Assembly: GCF_037203705.1 (NCBI RefSeq)
Contig: NZ_JBBCAT010000002.1
Location: forward strand, 310,001-374,000
Direction of reading: 5' to 3'
DNA length: 64,000 nt
DNA from: Prosthecomicrobium sp. N25
GTDB taxonomy: Bacteria > Pseudomonadota > Alphaproteobacteria > Rhizobiales > Ancalomicrobiaceae
In this document: piece by piece, positions 18,420 through 28,756 of the stretch
Layout: every line of letters begins with the position of its first letter
How positions within the stretch are numbered: position 1 is the stretch's first letter
Program-made: the position numbers and the translations under genes
Notes under the pieces: model-generated
Seen by the model: only the letters and a program-made list of their open reading frames with translations
The model's database searches: none
Told to the model about the DNA's origin: nothing

Positions 18420-18554
18420 GGTCGTCGTCGTCCTCGTCCGGCCGGGGGCATGATCCATCGTCCGATGGCGGTGGTCCCGAGCCTCGCCTATATGATGGGA
18501 AGCCCACAGATCTCCCGCAAGCGCAAGGCCGCGCTTACGCTGACCCGGTGTTTC

Positions 18555-18797
18555 ATGCCCGACAACCCCGTCTCCACCGGCCCCGTTCCTGACGCCGAGC
18601 CCGCCACGCCCCCGAGGCCCCGCTTCGAGGACCTGCCGCCCGCCGCCCAGCGCGCCCTCAGGGAGGCGGAGGAGAGGCGCCGTCTCGCCGCCGAGGCGGA
18701 GGCGGCTCCGGCCCCGCGCGAGATCCAGGGCCGCAAGGGCCCGGAACCGGTGCGCTACGGCGACTGGGAGACGAAGGGGATCGCGGTCGACTTCTGA
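18555..18797 (+). CDS. DUF1674 protein, SDHAF4-like
   Basis: An 80-residue protein ending in the family hallmark [19 protein letters not shown] preceded by EIQGRKG. The middle ([20 protein letters not shown]) is a charged helix. DUF1674 corresponds to mitochondrial SDHAF4/Sdh8, an assembly factor protecting flavinylated succinate dehydrogenase subunit A; the bacterial role is inferred from that. The start is uncertain: in-frame ATGs at 18492 and 18495 would add about 20 residues, and no strong ribosome site precedes 18555. It is divergent from htpX, the usual arrangement in Hyphomicrobiales. Confidence 0.88.
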   Translation: MPDNPVSTGPVPDAEPATPPRPRFEDLPPAAQRALREAEERRRLAAEAEAAPAPREIQGRKGPEPVRYGDWETKGIAVDF

Positions 18798-18801
18798 GCC
18801 G

Positions 18802-19368
18802 TCAGCGGGATGCGTCCAGCGGCACGCCGTCGTAGACGACCGAGAGCGGCAGGTTCAGGTCGAGGCCAGGCACCGCGACGGCGGCGTCGAGGCCTTCGAC
18901 GTCCTCGGCCCGGACGAGGTGCGAGCCGATCCGGCGATGGAGAACGGCCTTCGGCCGGTCCTGCCAGAAGACGACACAGGTCTCGATCGAAGGCACCGAC
19001 TGGTAGTCGCCGTGCTTGACCAGCACATCGGTCGCCATCGTGGACCGGGACAGGACTTCGACGACGAGGGCCGGGCTGCGGCTGGTGACCGCGTCGCGAT
19101 CCACGGGAGCACAATCGACTTGCACGTCCGGATAGCGGCTGTTGCCTGACGGACAGACGAGCTTGACGTCGATGTAGGCGCGGCACGGCTTCCCCCGCAG
19201 GCGCTCCTTGAGGGCCGCGAAGATGTTCCCCCGGACGAGGTCGTGCGCCTGCGTGCCCCCCGTCATGGCCATCGGCCGGCCGTCGACGAGTTCGTACCGG
19301 TCTTCCTGATCGCGCTCCCAGGCCAGGAACGCGTCGAGTGTCATCCGTTGCGGCTCGCGTTCGGCCAT
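18802..19368 (-). CDS. Uma2 family (DUF820) endonuclease-fold protein
   Basis: A 188-residue protein of the Uma2 family, a PD-(D/E)XK nuclease fold abundant in cyanobacteria and some proteobacteria. Landmarks are [15 protein letters not shown] near the N-terminus, the core acidic residues in YPDVQVDC and [10 protein letters not shown], and the [11 protein letters not shown] segment. Biological function is unknown for the family. It may be a solitary nuclease from mobile DNA, as members are often scattered horizontally. It converges on DUF1674 with four bases between the stops. Confidence 0.85.
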   Translation of the reverse strand: MAEREPQRMTLDAFLAWERDQEDRYELVDGRPMAMTGGTQAHDLVRGNIFAALKERLRGKPCRAYIDVKLVCPSGNSRYPDVQVDCAPVDRDAVTSRSPALVVEVLSRSTMATDVLVKHGDYQSVPSIETCVVFWQDRPKAVLHRRIGSHLVRAEDVEGLDAAVAVPGLDLNLPLSVVYDGVPLDASR

Positions 19369-19412
19369 GGCGCCCTCGTGCTTCCCGTCATCCTATCACG
19401 CCCGCCGGAGGT

Positions 19413-19440
19413 CGCCAGATCGGGGCCGCCAGATCGGGGC
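19413..19440. repeat. Tandem 14-bp direct repeat
   Basis: CGCCAGATCGGGGC occurs twice head to tail with no spacer (19413-19426 and 19427-19440), upstream of the Uma2 gene. It is probably a replication-slippage duplication; no function is evident. Confidence 0.7.
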
Positions 19441-19496
19441 CGCATCCGTCCCGGGTCCGGCCCTTCCGGCACCGCGTCGGTCTTGCCCGGCACGCG

Positions 19497-19524
19497 AAAA
19501 GGCCCCGGGATCGCTCCCGGGGCC
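19497..19524 (-). terminator. Intrinsic terminator of acsA
   Basis: GGCCCCGGGA and TCCCGGGGCC form a perfect 10-bp stem with a 4-base loop. On the leftward transcript the stem is followed by TTTT (19500-19497). It lies 32 bases past the acsA stop codon, the expected place for Rho-independent termination. Confidence 0.85.
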
Positions 19525-19556
19525 CTCGCAGGCTGTCGCAGGCTGAAAGACCGGGA

Positions 19557-21503
<1,947 letters not shown>

Positions 21504-21799
21504 ACCCACCTCCCTGCAGGGTTCTTTCGAACGGGGCCGCCGGCGCCCGGCAGGGCGCGGCCTCCTCCGCTTCCGGCGGGCATTATCTCTAATCCCGCGA
21601 CGAGGTCCATAGACGAGCCGACAGACTTTCGTCGTGGGACGAAAGGTCGACTTCGGCAGAGCCCTAGACTTTAGCCCCCAAGTGACGGCGCGGTGCGGTT
21701 GGCCGAATACTCAGCGTTTCTGCTTAGGAGGTCTAGCGGTTGCCCTATGGGCATTTCGCGTCCGTTCTGCCGAGGCCCGCAATTCTGCCGGACAGCAGC

Positions 21800-22312
21800 T
21801 CAGGCGCTCAGCCGTTCGGCGGCGGCGAGGCGGCGGGCGGCCTCCCGGTAGATCTCCGGCCAGACCGCCGCAACGTCCTCGTGACTCACCCGGCCGTAGT
21901 GGCCCATGGCGAGCTCGGCCGCGTGCAGGGCGAGGGGCTTGCCGGCGCGCGACCAGTGGTCGATGCACCACCATTCCCCCGATGAGGGCAGGATCTCGGT
22001 GGCGTGGAAGCAGTGCGCCGCCACGGGCTCGCCGCCGGCGACGACCTCGACGGGGCCGAGCACGTAGTCGGTGGTCTCGTAGAAGGCGATGCGGGCGACG
22101 ATCTCCGGGTCGAGCCCGTGGACCAGGATGCCCTCCGCGCGCGCCCCCGGGGCCTCGACCAGGACCGGATAGGCCTCGTTCTCGGCGCGCTCCGCCCGGC
22201 GGTCGACCAGCACGGCCGCGGTCACCGCGAAGTCGCCGAGGGGCCTGCCGGCCACGATGGCGAAGAGGTCGGCGTCGCGCAGCGAGCCGAAGAAGAACAA
22301 GGGATCCCGCAT
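21800..22312 (-). CDS. Gamma-glutamylcyclotransferase-like (AIG2/GGCT) protein
   Basis: A 170-residue protein with the GGCT fold: the substrate-binding loop appears as FFFGSLRD at the N-terminus (the YGSL motif), and the likely catalytic glutamate is in ENEAYPVL. FYETTDYVLGPVEV matches later strands. In many alphaproteobacteria related domains are fused to a NUDIX hydrolase; here the domain stands alone with a C-terminal helical extension. The substrate is unknown. It is divergent from the inositol cluster, sharing a 175-base intergenic region. Confidence 0.75.
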   Translation of the reverse strand: MRDPLFFFGSLRDADLFAIVAGRPLGDFAVTAAVLVDRRAERAENEAYPVLVEAPGARAEGILVHGLDPEIVARIAFYETTDYVLGPVEVVAGGEPVAAHCFHATEILPSSGEWWCIDHWSRAGKPLALHAAELAMGHYGRVSHEDVAAVWPEIYREAARRLAAAERLSA

Positions 22313-22487
22313 CGGCCGTCACGCCCCCTTCCCGACAGACCCGTATGGATAGGCCCTCCCGCCGCGGATGCAAGAGGCTCGCGGGACACCGCGTCCCGGG
22401 CGGGAACAAACCTCCACCGCCGCCGTTCGAAACCGGCCCCTCCGGCTGCGGAGGGGCGGCGGACGGGTCCTGCAAGGGAGCGCGGCT

Positions 22488-23594
22488 TTGGGCAAGAATA
22501 AGGTTCGCGTCGGGATCGTGGGCGTCGGAAACTGCGCGTCATCCTTCGTGCAGGGGCTCGCCTACTACCGCGACGCGCGCAGCAACGAGCCAGGGCCCGG
22601 GCTGGTGCACGCCGATCTCGGCGGATACGGCGTCGCCGACATCGAGGTGGTCGCCGCCTTCGACGTGGCGGCCGCCAAGGTCGGCCGGGATCTCGCGGAG
22701 GCGATCCAGGCGGAGCCCAACAACACGATCCGCTTCGCCGACGTGGCACCCACGGGGGTGACGGTCGCGCGTGGGCCGACGCTGGACGGCCTGGGGCGAT
22801 ATCTCAGTGCCGACATTCCGGAATCCCCCGAGGCTCCCGTCGAAGTGGCCGCGGTACTGCGCGAGGCCGGGGTGGACGTGCTCGTCTCCTACCTGCCGGT
22901 CGGCTCCCAGAAGGCGGCCGAGTTCTACGCCGAGGCGGCGCTGGCGGCGGGCTGCGGCCTGGTCAACTGCATGCCGGTCTTCATCGCCTCCGACCCGGCC
23001 TGGGCCGACCGCTTCCGGGCGCGCGGGTTGCCCATCGTCGGAGACGACATCAAGAGCCAGGTCGGCGCGACCATCGTGCACCGGGTGCTCACCAACCTGT
23101 TCCGGGAGCGTGGCGTGCGGCTCGACCGGACCTACCAGCTCAATTTCGGCGGCAACAGCGACTTCAAGAACATGCTTGAGCGCGAGCGGCTGGAATCGAA
23201 GAAGATCTCCAAGACGCGCGCGGTCACGAGCCAGCTCGACGTCGAACTCGAGCCCGGCAACGTGCATGTCGGACCGAGCGACTACGTGCCCTGGCTGACC
23301 GACCGCAAGTGGGCCCACATCCGCATGGAGGGCACGACCTTCGGGGGCGTTCCGCTCACCGTCGAGGTGAAGCTCGAGGTCTGGGATTCGCCCAATTCGG
23401 CCGGGATCGTCATCGACGCGGTGCGCTGCGCCAAGCTCGGCCTGGACCGGGGCCTGGCGGGGCCGCTGGTCGGGCCGTCGTCCTATTTCATGAAGTCGCC
23501 GCCGCAGCAGTTCACGGACGCGGAGGCGCGGGCGCGCACGCTCGCCTTCATCGCCGGGGATGCGCCGGCGGCAGCCCGGGAGGCGGCGGAGTGA
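22488..23594 (+). CDS. ino1: Inositol-1-phosphate synthase
   Basis: Converts glucose 6-phosphate to myo-inositol 1-phosphate using tightly bound NAD+. At 368 residues it is the short prokaryotic form found in actinobacteria and some proteobacteria. The Rossmann start is [19 protein letters not shown]. Conserved active-site segments are [15 protein letters not shown] and [12 protein letters not shown], and the lysines of [13 protein letters not shown] follow. The start is a TTG at 22488 with AAGGGAG seven bases upstream; the frame upstream lacks a plausible start. It heads a ten-gene operon and supplies the inositol phosphate that I think defines the pathway product. Confidence 0.93.
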   Translation: MGKNKVRVGIVGVGNCASSFVQGLAYYRDARSNEPGPGLVHADLGGYGVADIEVVAAFDVAAAKVGRDLAEAIQAEPNNTIRFADVAPTGVTVARGPTLDGLGRYLSADIPESPEAPVEVAAVLREAGVDVLVSYLPVGSQKAAEFYAEAALAAGCGLVNCMPVFIASDPAWADRFRARGLPIVGDDIKSQVGATIVHRVLTNLFRERGVRLDRTYQLNFGGNSDFKNMLERERLESKKISKTRAVTSQLDVELEPGNVHVGPSDYVPWLTDRKWAHIRMEGTTFGGVPLTVEVKLEVWDSPNSAGIVIDAVRCAKLGLDRGLAGPLVGPSSYFMKSPPQQFTDAEARARTLAFIAGDAPAAAREAAE

Positions 23595-24247
23595 GCGGGC
23601 CCGGCGACATCGCCCCCCCGGACGAGGGCGCGGTCGGCAGCGCGGTGATCCACCTCGTCCGCCATGCCGCCCACGACCACGTCGGGCGCGTGCTGACCGG
23701 CCGGGCGCCGGGTTTCGGTCTCGGCGAGGCCGGGCGGGTGCAGGCCGGGCATCTGGCCGACTGGTTCTCGGGCCTGCCGGTCGCGGCGGTGGAGACGAGC
23801 CCGCGGGAGCGGGCGCGCGAAACCGCGCAGGCGATCGCGGCGGCCGTCGGGGTCGAGCCCGAGACCGTCGCGGAGGCGGACGAGATCGACTTCGGGGCCT
23901 GGACGCTGAAGCCCTTCGAGGCGCTCGATCCCGATCCCGAATGGCGGCGCTGGAACGAGCATCGCGCGGCGGGCTGCCCGCCGGGGGGCGAGTCCATGGC
24001 GGCTGCCAAGGCGCGGATCACCGTCCACCTCGCCCGTTTCGCGGCCCGCCTCGGCGGGCGCACCGGGGTGCTCGTCAGCCACGCGGACGTCATCAAGGCC
24101 GCGGTCGCCGAGGTGCTCGGGCTGTCGCTCGACCGGATCCACCGCTTCGAGATCGCCCCGGCGTCGGTCACCACCATCGCGGCCGGGAGTTGGGGCGCGA
24201 AGCTCCTGGCCCTCAACGTGACCCCGGCCGGCGGAGGCGCCCCGTGA
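23591..24247 (+). CDS. Histidine phosphatase family protein
   Basis: A 218-residue phosphoglycerate-mutase-like phosphatase. The catalytic histidine is in [10 protein letters not shown], substrate-binding residues in [14 protein letters not shown], the acid/base region in [15 protein letters not shown], and the second histidine in [11 protein letters not shown]. It overlaps ino1 by four bases (GTGA). In this position it is a candidate for removing phosphate from inositol phosphate or a glycosyl-inositol phosphate; the family is broad, so that is inferred only from context. Confidence 0.85.
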   Translation: MSGPGDIAPPDEGAVGSAVIHLVRHAAHDHVGRVLTGRAPGFGLGEAGRVQAGHLADWFSGLPVAAVETSPRERARETAQAIAAAVGVEPETVAEADEIDFGAWTLKPFEALDPDPEWRRWNEHRAAGCPPGGESMAAAKARITVHLARFAARLGGRTGVLVSHADVIKAAVAEVLGLSLDRIHRFEIAPASVTTIAAGSWGAKLLALNVTPAGGGAP

Positions 24248-25347
24248 AGCTCGTGGTCTTCGGCCTGACCATCTCGTCTTCCTGGGGGAACGGCCACGCG
24301 ACCCTGTGGCGCGGACTCGTCGGCGCGCTGGCGAAGCGCGGATGGACCGTCGTCTTCTGCGAGAAGGACGTGCCCTACTACGCGATGAACCGGGATCTCT
24401 GGGAGATTCCGGGCGGGGACCTGATCCTCTACGACGATTTCGAGGATTTCCGCGGGGTGTTCCGGTCCCATCTCGAGGACGCGGACGTCGCCATGGTGAC
24501 GTCCTACTGCCCCGACGGACTGGCGGCATCCGACCTCGTGCTCGAGGCGGCGCGGCCCCTGAAGGTCTTCTACGACCTCGACACGCCCGTGACGCTCTCC
24601 CGTCTCGGCGACGGCGGGGCCGCCTCCTACGTGGGGCCACGCGGGTTCCGGGACTTCGACCTGGTGCTCAGCTATACGGGCGGCCCGGCGCTCCAGGCGC
24701 TGCGGGATCGGCTCGGGGCCCGGAGGGCGGTGCCGCTCTACGGCCATGTCGACCCGGGCCAGTACCGTCCGGCGGGCCGGGACCCGGTCTTCGCGGGCGA
24801 CCTCTCCTTCATCGGCACCTACGCGGCGGACCGGCAGGACCGGCTGACGGCGCTGCTCATCGAGCCGGCGCAGCGGCGGCCCGACCTGCGCTTCGTCATC
24901 GCGGGGGCGCAATACCCGGCCGACTTCCCCTGGACGGACAACATCTACTTCCTGCGCCACCTGGCCCCGGAGGCGCACCCGGCCTTCTACGCCTCCTCGC
25001 GGCTCACCCTCAACGTCACCCGGCGGGCCATGGCCCAATCGGGCTGGTGCCCCTCCGGCCGCCTGTTCGAGGCCGCCGCGTCGGGGGCCGCGATCCTGAC
25101 CGACTGGTGGGACGGGCTCGATGCCTTCTTCGCGCCGGGGCGGGAGATCCTGGTCGGCCACGACACCGGGGACGCGTTGGCGGCGCTGGCGATGTCGGAC
25201 GCTGAACTCCGGCGGATCGCCGAGGCGGCGCGGGCGCGGGTTCTCGCCGAACACACGTCGGATGCGCGGGCGGCCGATTTCGAGCGGGCCGTTGCGGAAG
25301 CCCGGCACCCCCTGCCGGCGCGCCGGCCCCAGACCGAGGAGGCCTGA
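24244..25347 (+). CDS. CgeB-like glycosyltransferase
   Basis: A 367-residue GT-B glycosyltransferase resembling CgeB-type proteins. The N-terminus reads [34 protein letters not shown] is typical of the group, and GRLFEAAASGAAILTDWWDG near the C-terminus is the nucleotide-sugar-binding region with its conserved glutamate. There is no signal or membrane segment. The GTG start overlaps the phosphatase stop by four bases. Donor and acceptor are unknown; it is one of two glycosyltransferases in the operon. Confidence 0.82.
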   Translation: MKLVVFGLTISSSWGNGHATLWRGLVGALAKRGWTVVFCEKDVPYYAMNRDLWEIPGGDLILYDDFEDFRGVFRSHLEDADVAMVTSYCPDGLAASDLVLEAARPLKVFYDLDTPVTLSRLGDGGAASYVGPRGFRDFDLVLSYTGGPALQALRDRLGARRAVPLYGHVDPGQYRPAGRDPVFAGDLSFIGTYAADRQDRLTALLIEPAQRRPDLRFVIAGAQYPADFPWTDNIYFLRHLAPEAHPAFYASSRLTLNVTRRAMAQSGWCPSGRLFEAAASGAAILTDWWDGLDAFFAPGREILVGHDTGDALAALAMSDAELRRIAEAARARVLAEHTSDARAADFERAVAEARHPLPARRPQTEEA

Positions 25348-25350
25348 CCC

Positions 25351-26160
25351 ATGTGGGGCATCGTTCCGGCCGCCGGGCGCGGCAGCCGCATCCAGCCGCT
25401 GGCCTTTTCCAAGGAACTGCTGCCGGTCGGCAGCCGCATGTCGGACGGGGTGGAGCGGCCTTGCGCGGTCAGCGAGTACCTGGTCGAGCGCATGATCGCC
25501 GGCGGGGCCGATAAGATCTGCTTCGTGATCGCGCCGGGGAAGTCGGACATCCTGGAATACTACGGTGGTGGCTACGGGGCGGCCTCGACCGTCTACGTGG
25601 TGCAGCCGAACCCGGCCGGTCTGTGCGACGCCATCTTCCGGGTGTCGCCGCTGGTCGACCCGGAGGAGCAGGTGCTGGTCGGGCTGCCCGACACGGTCTG
25701 GATGCCGCAGGACGGCTTCGCGGCGCTGCCCGACGGACGGCTCTCCTTCCTGCTCTTCCCCGTGGAGCGGCCCGAGCATTTCGACGCCGTGGTGACCGAC
25801 GGGGCGGGCCGGGTGCTCGAGATCCAGGTCAAGTCGCCCGTCGCCGCGACCCACTGGATCTGGGGCGGCTTCAAGATGCCGGGCCGGATCCTCGAGGAGC
25901 TCCGCCGGCTGTGGCTGGCGCGGGACTGCCGGGACGAATACGTGGGCACGCTCGTGAACGCGTGGATCGCCGGGGGCGGGGAGGCCTGGGGCGTCCGCGC
26001 CGGTTCGGCCTACGTGGACGTCGGCACCATCGACGGCTACCGCACCGCCGCCCGGCTGCTCTCCGACACCGCCGGCCCGGTCGGCACCCGGGTCGGCCTC
26101 GACTGGCCCTCGGGCCGCGCCCATGCCGGCCTCCACCTGCCTCCCAAGGCGAGACCCTGA
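25351..26160 (+). CDS. Sugar-phosphate nucleotidyltransferase
   Basis: A 269-residue RmlA/GalU-like nucleotidyltransferase. The signature PAAGRGSRIQPLAFSKELLPVG binds the nucleotide. VGLPDTVWMP carries a metal-binding aspartate, and YVDVGTIDGYRTA near the end carries the second. It activates a sugar 1-phosphate to an NDP-sugar, presumably the donor for one of the operon's glycosyltransferases. The exact nucleotide and sugar cannot be read from sequence. It starts three bases after the previous gene. Confidence 0.83.
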   Translation: MWGIVPAAGRGSRIQPLAFSKELLPVGSRMSDGVERPCAVSEYLVERMIAGGADKICFVIAPGKSDILEYYGGGYGAASTVYVVQPNPAGLCDAIFRVSPLVDPEEQVLVGLPDTVWMPQDGFAALPDGRLSFLLFPVERPEHFDAVVTDGAGRVLEIQVKSPVAATHWIWGGFKMPGRILEELRRLWLARDCRDEYVGTLVNAWIAGGGEAWGVRAGSAYVDVGTIDGYRTAARLLSDTAGPVGTRVGLDWPSGRAHAGLHLPPKARP

Positions 26161-26915
26161 TGAACGACATGACGTCGACGGACGACATCCGCCGCCGGGC
26201 CGAGGCGCTCGGCCCCTGGTTCCACAACATCCAGCTCGCCGAGGGCGTCTGGACCGCGCCGGACCATTTCCTCGGCGACTACCCGGCCTTCAAGTGGCGG
26301 ACCTTCGAGCACGCGATCCCGGCCGACCTGTCGGGGCGGACGGTGCTCGACATCGGCTGCAACGGCGGCTTCTACGCCATGGAGATGAAGCGCCGCGGGG
26401 CCGACAGGGTGCTGGCCGTCGACTTCGACGAGGACTACCTGGCGCAGGCGCGCTTCGCCGCGGGGGTGGCGGGGCTCGACATCGAGTTCCGGCAGCTCAG
26501 CGTCTACGACGTGGCGAGCCTCGGCGAGCGCTTCGACGTCGTCCTCTTCATGGGCGTCCTCTACCACCTGCGCCATCCGCTGCTCGCCCTCGACCTGATC
26601 CACGAGCATGTCGCCCGCGACCTCCTGGTCTTCCAGTCCATGCAGCGCGGATCGGGCGAGGTCGACGCGGTCGCGTACGACTACGAGTTCACCGAGACCG
26701 ACCATTTCGACCGGCCCGGCTATCCCAAGCTCCACTTCATCGAGCACGACTATGCGCATGATCCCACCAACTGGTGGGCGCCGAACCGGGCCTGCACGGA
26801 GGCGATGCTGCGCAGCGCCGGGTTCCAGATCCTCGAGCACCCCGAGGAGGAGGTCTATGTCTGCCGCCGGATCGACGGCCCGGCCGGTCTTGCCGTCTAT
26901 CCCGCGAGAGGATGA
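26160..26915 (+). CDS. CmoB-like SAM-dependent methyltransferase
   Basis: A 251-residue class I methyltransferase related to the CmoB/Methyltransf_9 group and to the family known as Rta_06860-type. WFHNIQLAEGVW...PAFKW precedes motif I VLDIGCNGGFYAMEMKRRGA; VDFDEDYLAQARFA is motif II and VVLFMGVLYHLRHPLLAL is the region after motif III. A long C-terminal segment (KLHFIEHDYAHDPTNWWAPN) is characteristic of this group. Its start overlaps the upstream stop by one base (TGATG). I expect a small-molecule or sugar substrate rather than tRNA, because of its neighbours. Confidence 0.8.
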   Translation: MNDMTSTDDIRRRAEALGPWFHNIQLAEGVWTAPDHFLGDYPAFKWRTFEHAIPADLSGRTVLDIGCNGGFYAMEMKRRGADRVLAVDFDEDYLAQARFAAGVAGLDIEFRQLSVYDVASLGERFDVVLFMGVLYHLRHPLLALDLIHEHVARDLLVFQSMQRGSGEVDAVAYDYEFTETDHFDRPGYPKLHFIEHDYAHDPTNWWAPNRACTEAMLRSAGFQILEHPEEEVYVCRRIDGPAGLAVYPARG

Positions 26916-26921
26916 GTGCCG

Positions 26922-27866
26922 ATGATCGAAGCCGCGATGATCTGGAACGAGCCGAACAACAAGTCCCATTGGGACCCGGAGATCGATCCGGACTGGCGCC
27001 TGTTCGCCGAGATGGCGTCGGCGGCCGGGGCGGCGATCCGGGACGTCCATCCGACGCTGCCGCGCGTCCTCGGGGGCATGTCCCCCATCGACCCGAACTT
27101 CCTGGTGAACCTCGCCGGGCGCGGCGTCCTCAGCCATCTCGACGCGGTGGCGGTCCACGGATTCCCGCTCGACTGGAACCTCTGGCAGATCCACGAGTGG
27201 CCCGCCAAGATCGACCTGATCAAGGCCGTGACGGACCTGCCGGTCTGGGTCAGCGAAGTCGGCATCTCCACCTTCGGGGCCGAGGAGGTGCAGGTCTGGG
27301 GGCTCGACCGGACCGCCGAGCTCCTGATCGGCAAGGTGCCGCGGATCCACTGGTACAGCCTCTTCGACCTGCCGCAGGCCTGGGGGGCGACGACCCGGCA
27401 CAAGGAGGCCGAGGGCTCGTCCTACTACCGGCACTTCTACATGGGGCTGATCCGCGAGGACGGCACGCCCAAGCCGGCCCTGGAGCTGTTCGGCGACTAC
27501 ACGCCCCACATGGGCCTGTGCCAGTGGTTCCATTTCGAGGACCCGCGCCTCGACGACGCGGTGCGGTGGATGAAGCGGCTCGGGGTCACGTATCTGCGCA
27601 CCGGGCTGTCCTGGGCGGACAGCTTCCGGCCCGGCGCGCTGGACTGGTTCGACCGCCAGATGGAGGCCCTGGCGGACTTCCAGGTGACCGTGACCTTCTG
27701 CTTCACGCCGGAGCACCGCGGGATCGCCCCGCACCACACGAGCGCGCCGCTGGACAAGACCGAGTTCGCCGACTTCTGCGCGCGCATGATCGAGCGCTAT
27801 GCCGACCGCATCGTCCCGCTCGGGGCCGGGACGACCCCGGCCCAGTCCCTGGGGGTCCTGTCCTGA
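26922..27866 (+). CDS. Glycosidase-like protein, apparently permuted clan-A barrel
   Basis: A 314-residue protein usually labelled beta-xylosidase or GH39-like. It opens with AAMIWNEPNN, the strand-4 acid/base motif (NEP) of clan GH-A, continues to the nucleophile strand LPVWVSEVGIST and the strand-8 RIHWYSLFDLP. Only after about residue 180 does it show what normally comes first: LGVTYLRTGLSW (strand 1), VTVTFCFTP (strand 2) and the helix FADFCARMIERYADR that normally precedes NEP. The order therefore appears circularly permuted. There is no signal peptide. The ATG at 26922 follows AGAGGATGAG; a GTG at 26916 is possible. Within the operon it may trim or transfer a glycosyl group. Confidence 0.7.
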   Translation: MIEAAMIWNEPNNKSHWDPEIDPDWRLFAEMASAAGAAIRDVHPTLPRVLGGMSPIDPNFLVNLAGRGVLSHLDAVAVHGFPLDWNLWQIHEWPAKIDLIKAVTDLPVWVSEVGISTFGAEEVQVWGLDRTAELLIGKVPRIHWYSLFDLPQAWGATTRHKEAEGSSYYRHFYMGLIREDGTPKPALELFGDYTPHMGLCQWFHFEDPRLDDAVRWMKRLGVTYLRTGLSWADSFRPGALDWFDRQMEALADFQVTVTFCFTPEHRGIAPHHTSAPLDKTEFADFCARMIERYADRIVPLGAGTTPAQSLGVLS

Positions 27867-28756
27867 TGGGCGCCGAGGTGGTTCCGTTGCCGCGCGCCGA
27901 GGCGCCCGCCACGGGGCCGGTGACCGAGCTCGCCCAGTTTCTGGACCTGGTGGCGGCACCGGGCCGGCCGCCGATCGATGCGGGCCAGGTCATGGTCGTC
28001 GTGGCGCATCCGGACGACGAGACGCTCGGGGCCGGGGCGCTGCTGCCGCGCCTCAGGGGCGTCCGGCTCGTGCACGTGACGGACGGCGCTCCGCTCTCGA
28101 TGACGGACGCCACGGCGGCCGGGTTCTCGACGCGCGAGGACTACGCCGCGGCGCGGCTGGCGGAGCTCCGGGCCGCGATGGACCTCGCCGGCGTTCCGGG
28201 CGACGCGCTCCATGCGCTCGGGGTGATCGACCAGGGCGTCGGCGACGACCTGCCCGGTATCGCCCGACGCCTCGCGGACCTCATGGCGGCCTTCGACACC
28301 GCGATCGTGCTGACCCACGCCTACGAGGGCGGGCACCCGGACCACGACGGCGTCTCCTACGCGGTCCGCGCCGCGAGCGACCTGCTCGCCGCCGCGGGGC
28401 GGCGGGCGCCGGGGATCGCCGAGATGCCGCTCTACCACGCTGACGGGGCCGGGCTCGCCCGCCAGCGCTTCCCCGCCGCCCTCGACTACGACGCGCCGGA
28501 GACCGGCGTCCTCCTCGACGAGACGGCCCGGAGCCTGAAGCGGCGCATGATGGAGTGCTTCCGGACGCAGGCCTACATCCTCGACGCCTTCACGAGCGAG
28601 GTCGAGCGGTTCCGGCTGGCGCAGGGGTTGGACCACCGACTGCTGCCCAATTCGGGCGACCTCTGGTACGAGCGCTTCGCCTGGGGCATGACCGGGCCGC
28701 GCTGGCTCGCGCTCGTCGCCGCCGCCGACCGCGCACTGGGCCTCGAACGGCCATGA
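27866..28756 (+). CDS. PIG-L/LmbE family deacetylase
   Basis: A 296-residue zinc-dependent N-deacetylase of the family that includes PIG-L (GlcNAc-PI), MshB (GlcNAc-inositol) and BshB. The zinc and catalytic motif AHPDDETLGAG lies near residue 50 and the third ligand is in GGHPDHDG. The substrate is expected to be an N-acetyl-amino sugar conjugate. Being in one operon with inositol-1-phosphate synthase makes a GlcNAc-inositol-type substrate attractive. It overlaps the previous gene by one base and the next by four. Confidence 0.88.
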   Translation: MGAEVVPLPRAEAPATGPVTELAQFLDLVAAPGRPPIDAGQVMVVVAHPDDETLGAGALLPRLRGVRLVHVTDGAPLSMTDATAAGFSTREDYAAARLAELRAAMDLAGVPGDALHALGVIDQGVGDDLPGIARRLADLMAAFDTAIVLTHAYEGGHPDHDGVSYAVRAASDLLAAAGRRAPGIAEMPLYHADGAGLARQRFPAALDYDAPETGVLLDETARSLKRRMMECFRTQAYILDAFTSEVERFRLAQGLDHRLLPNSGDLWYERFAWGMTGPRWLALVAAADRALGLERP

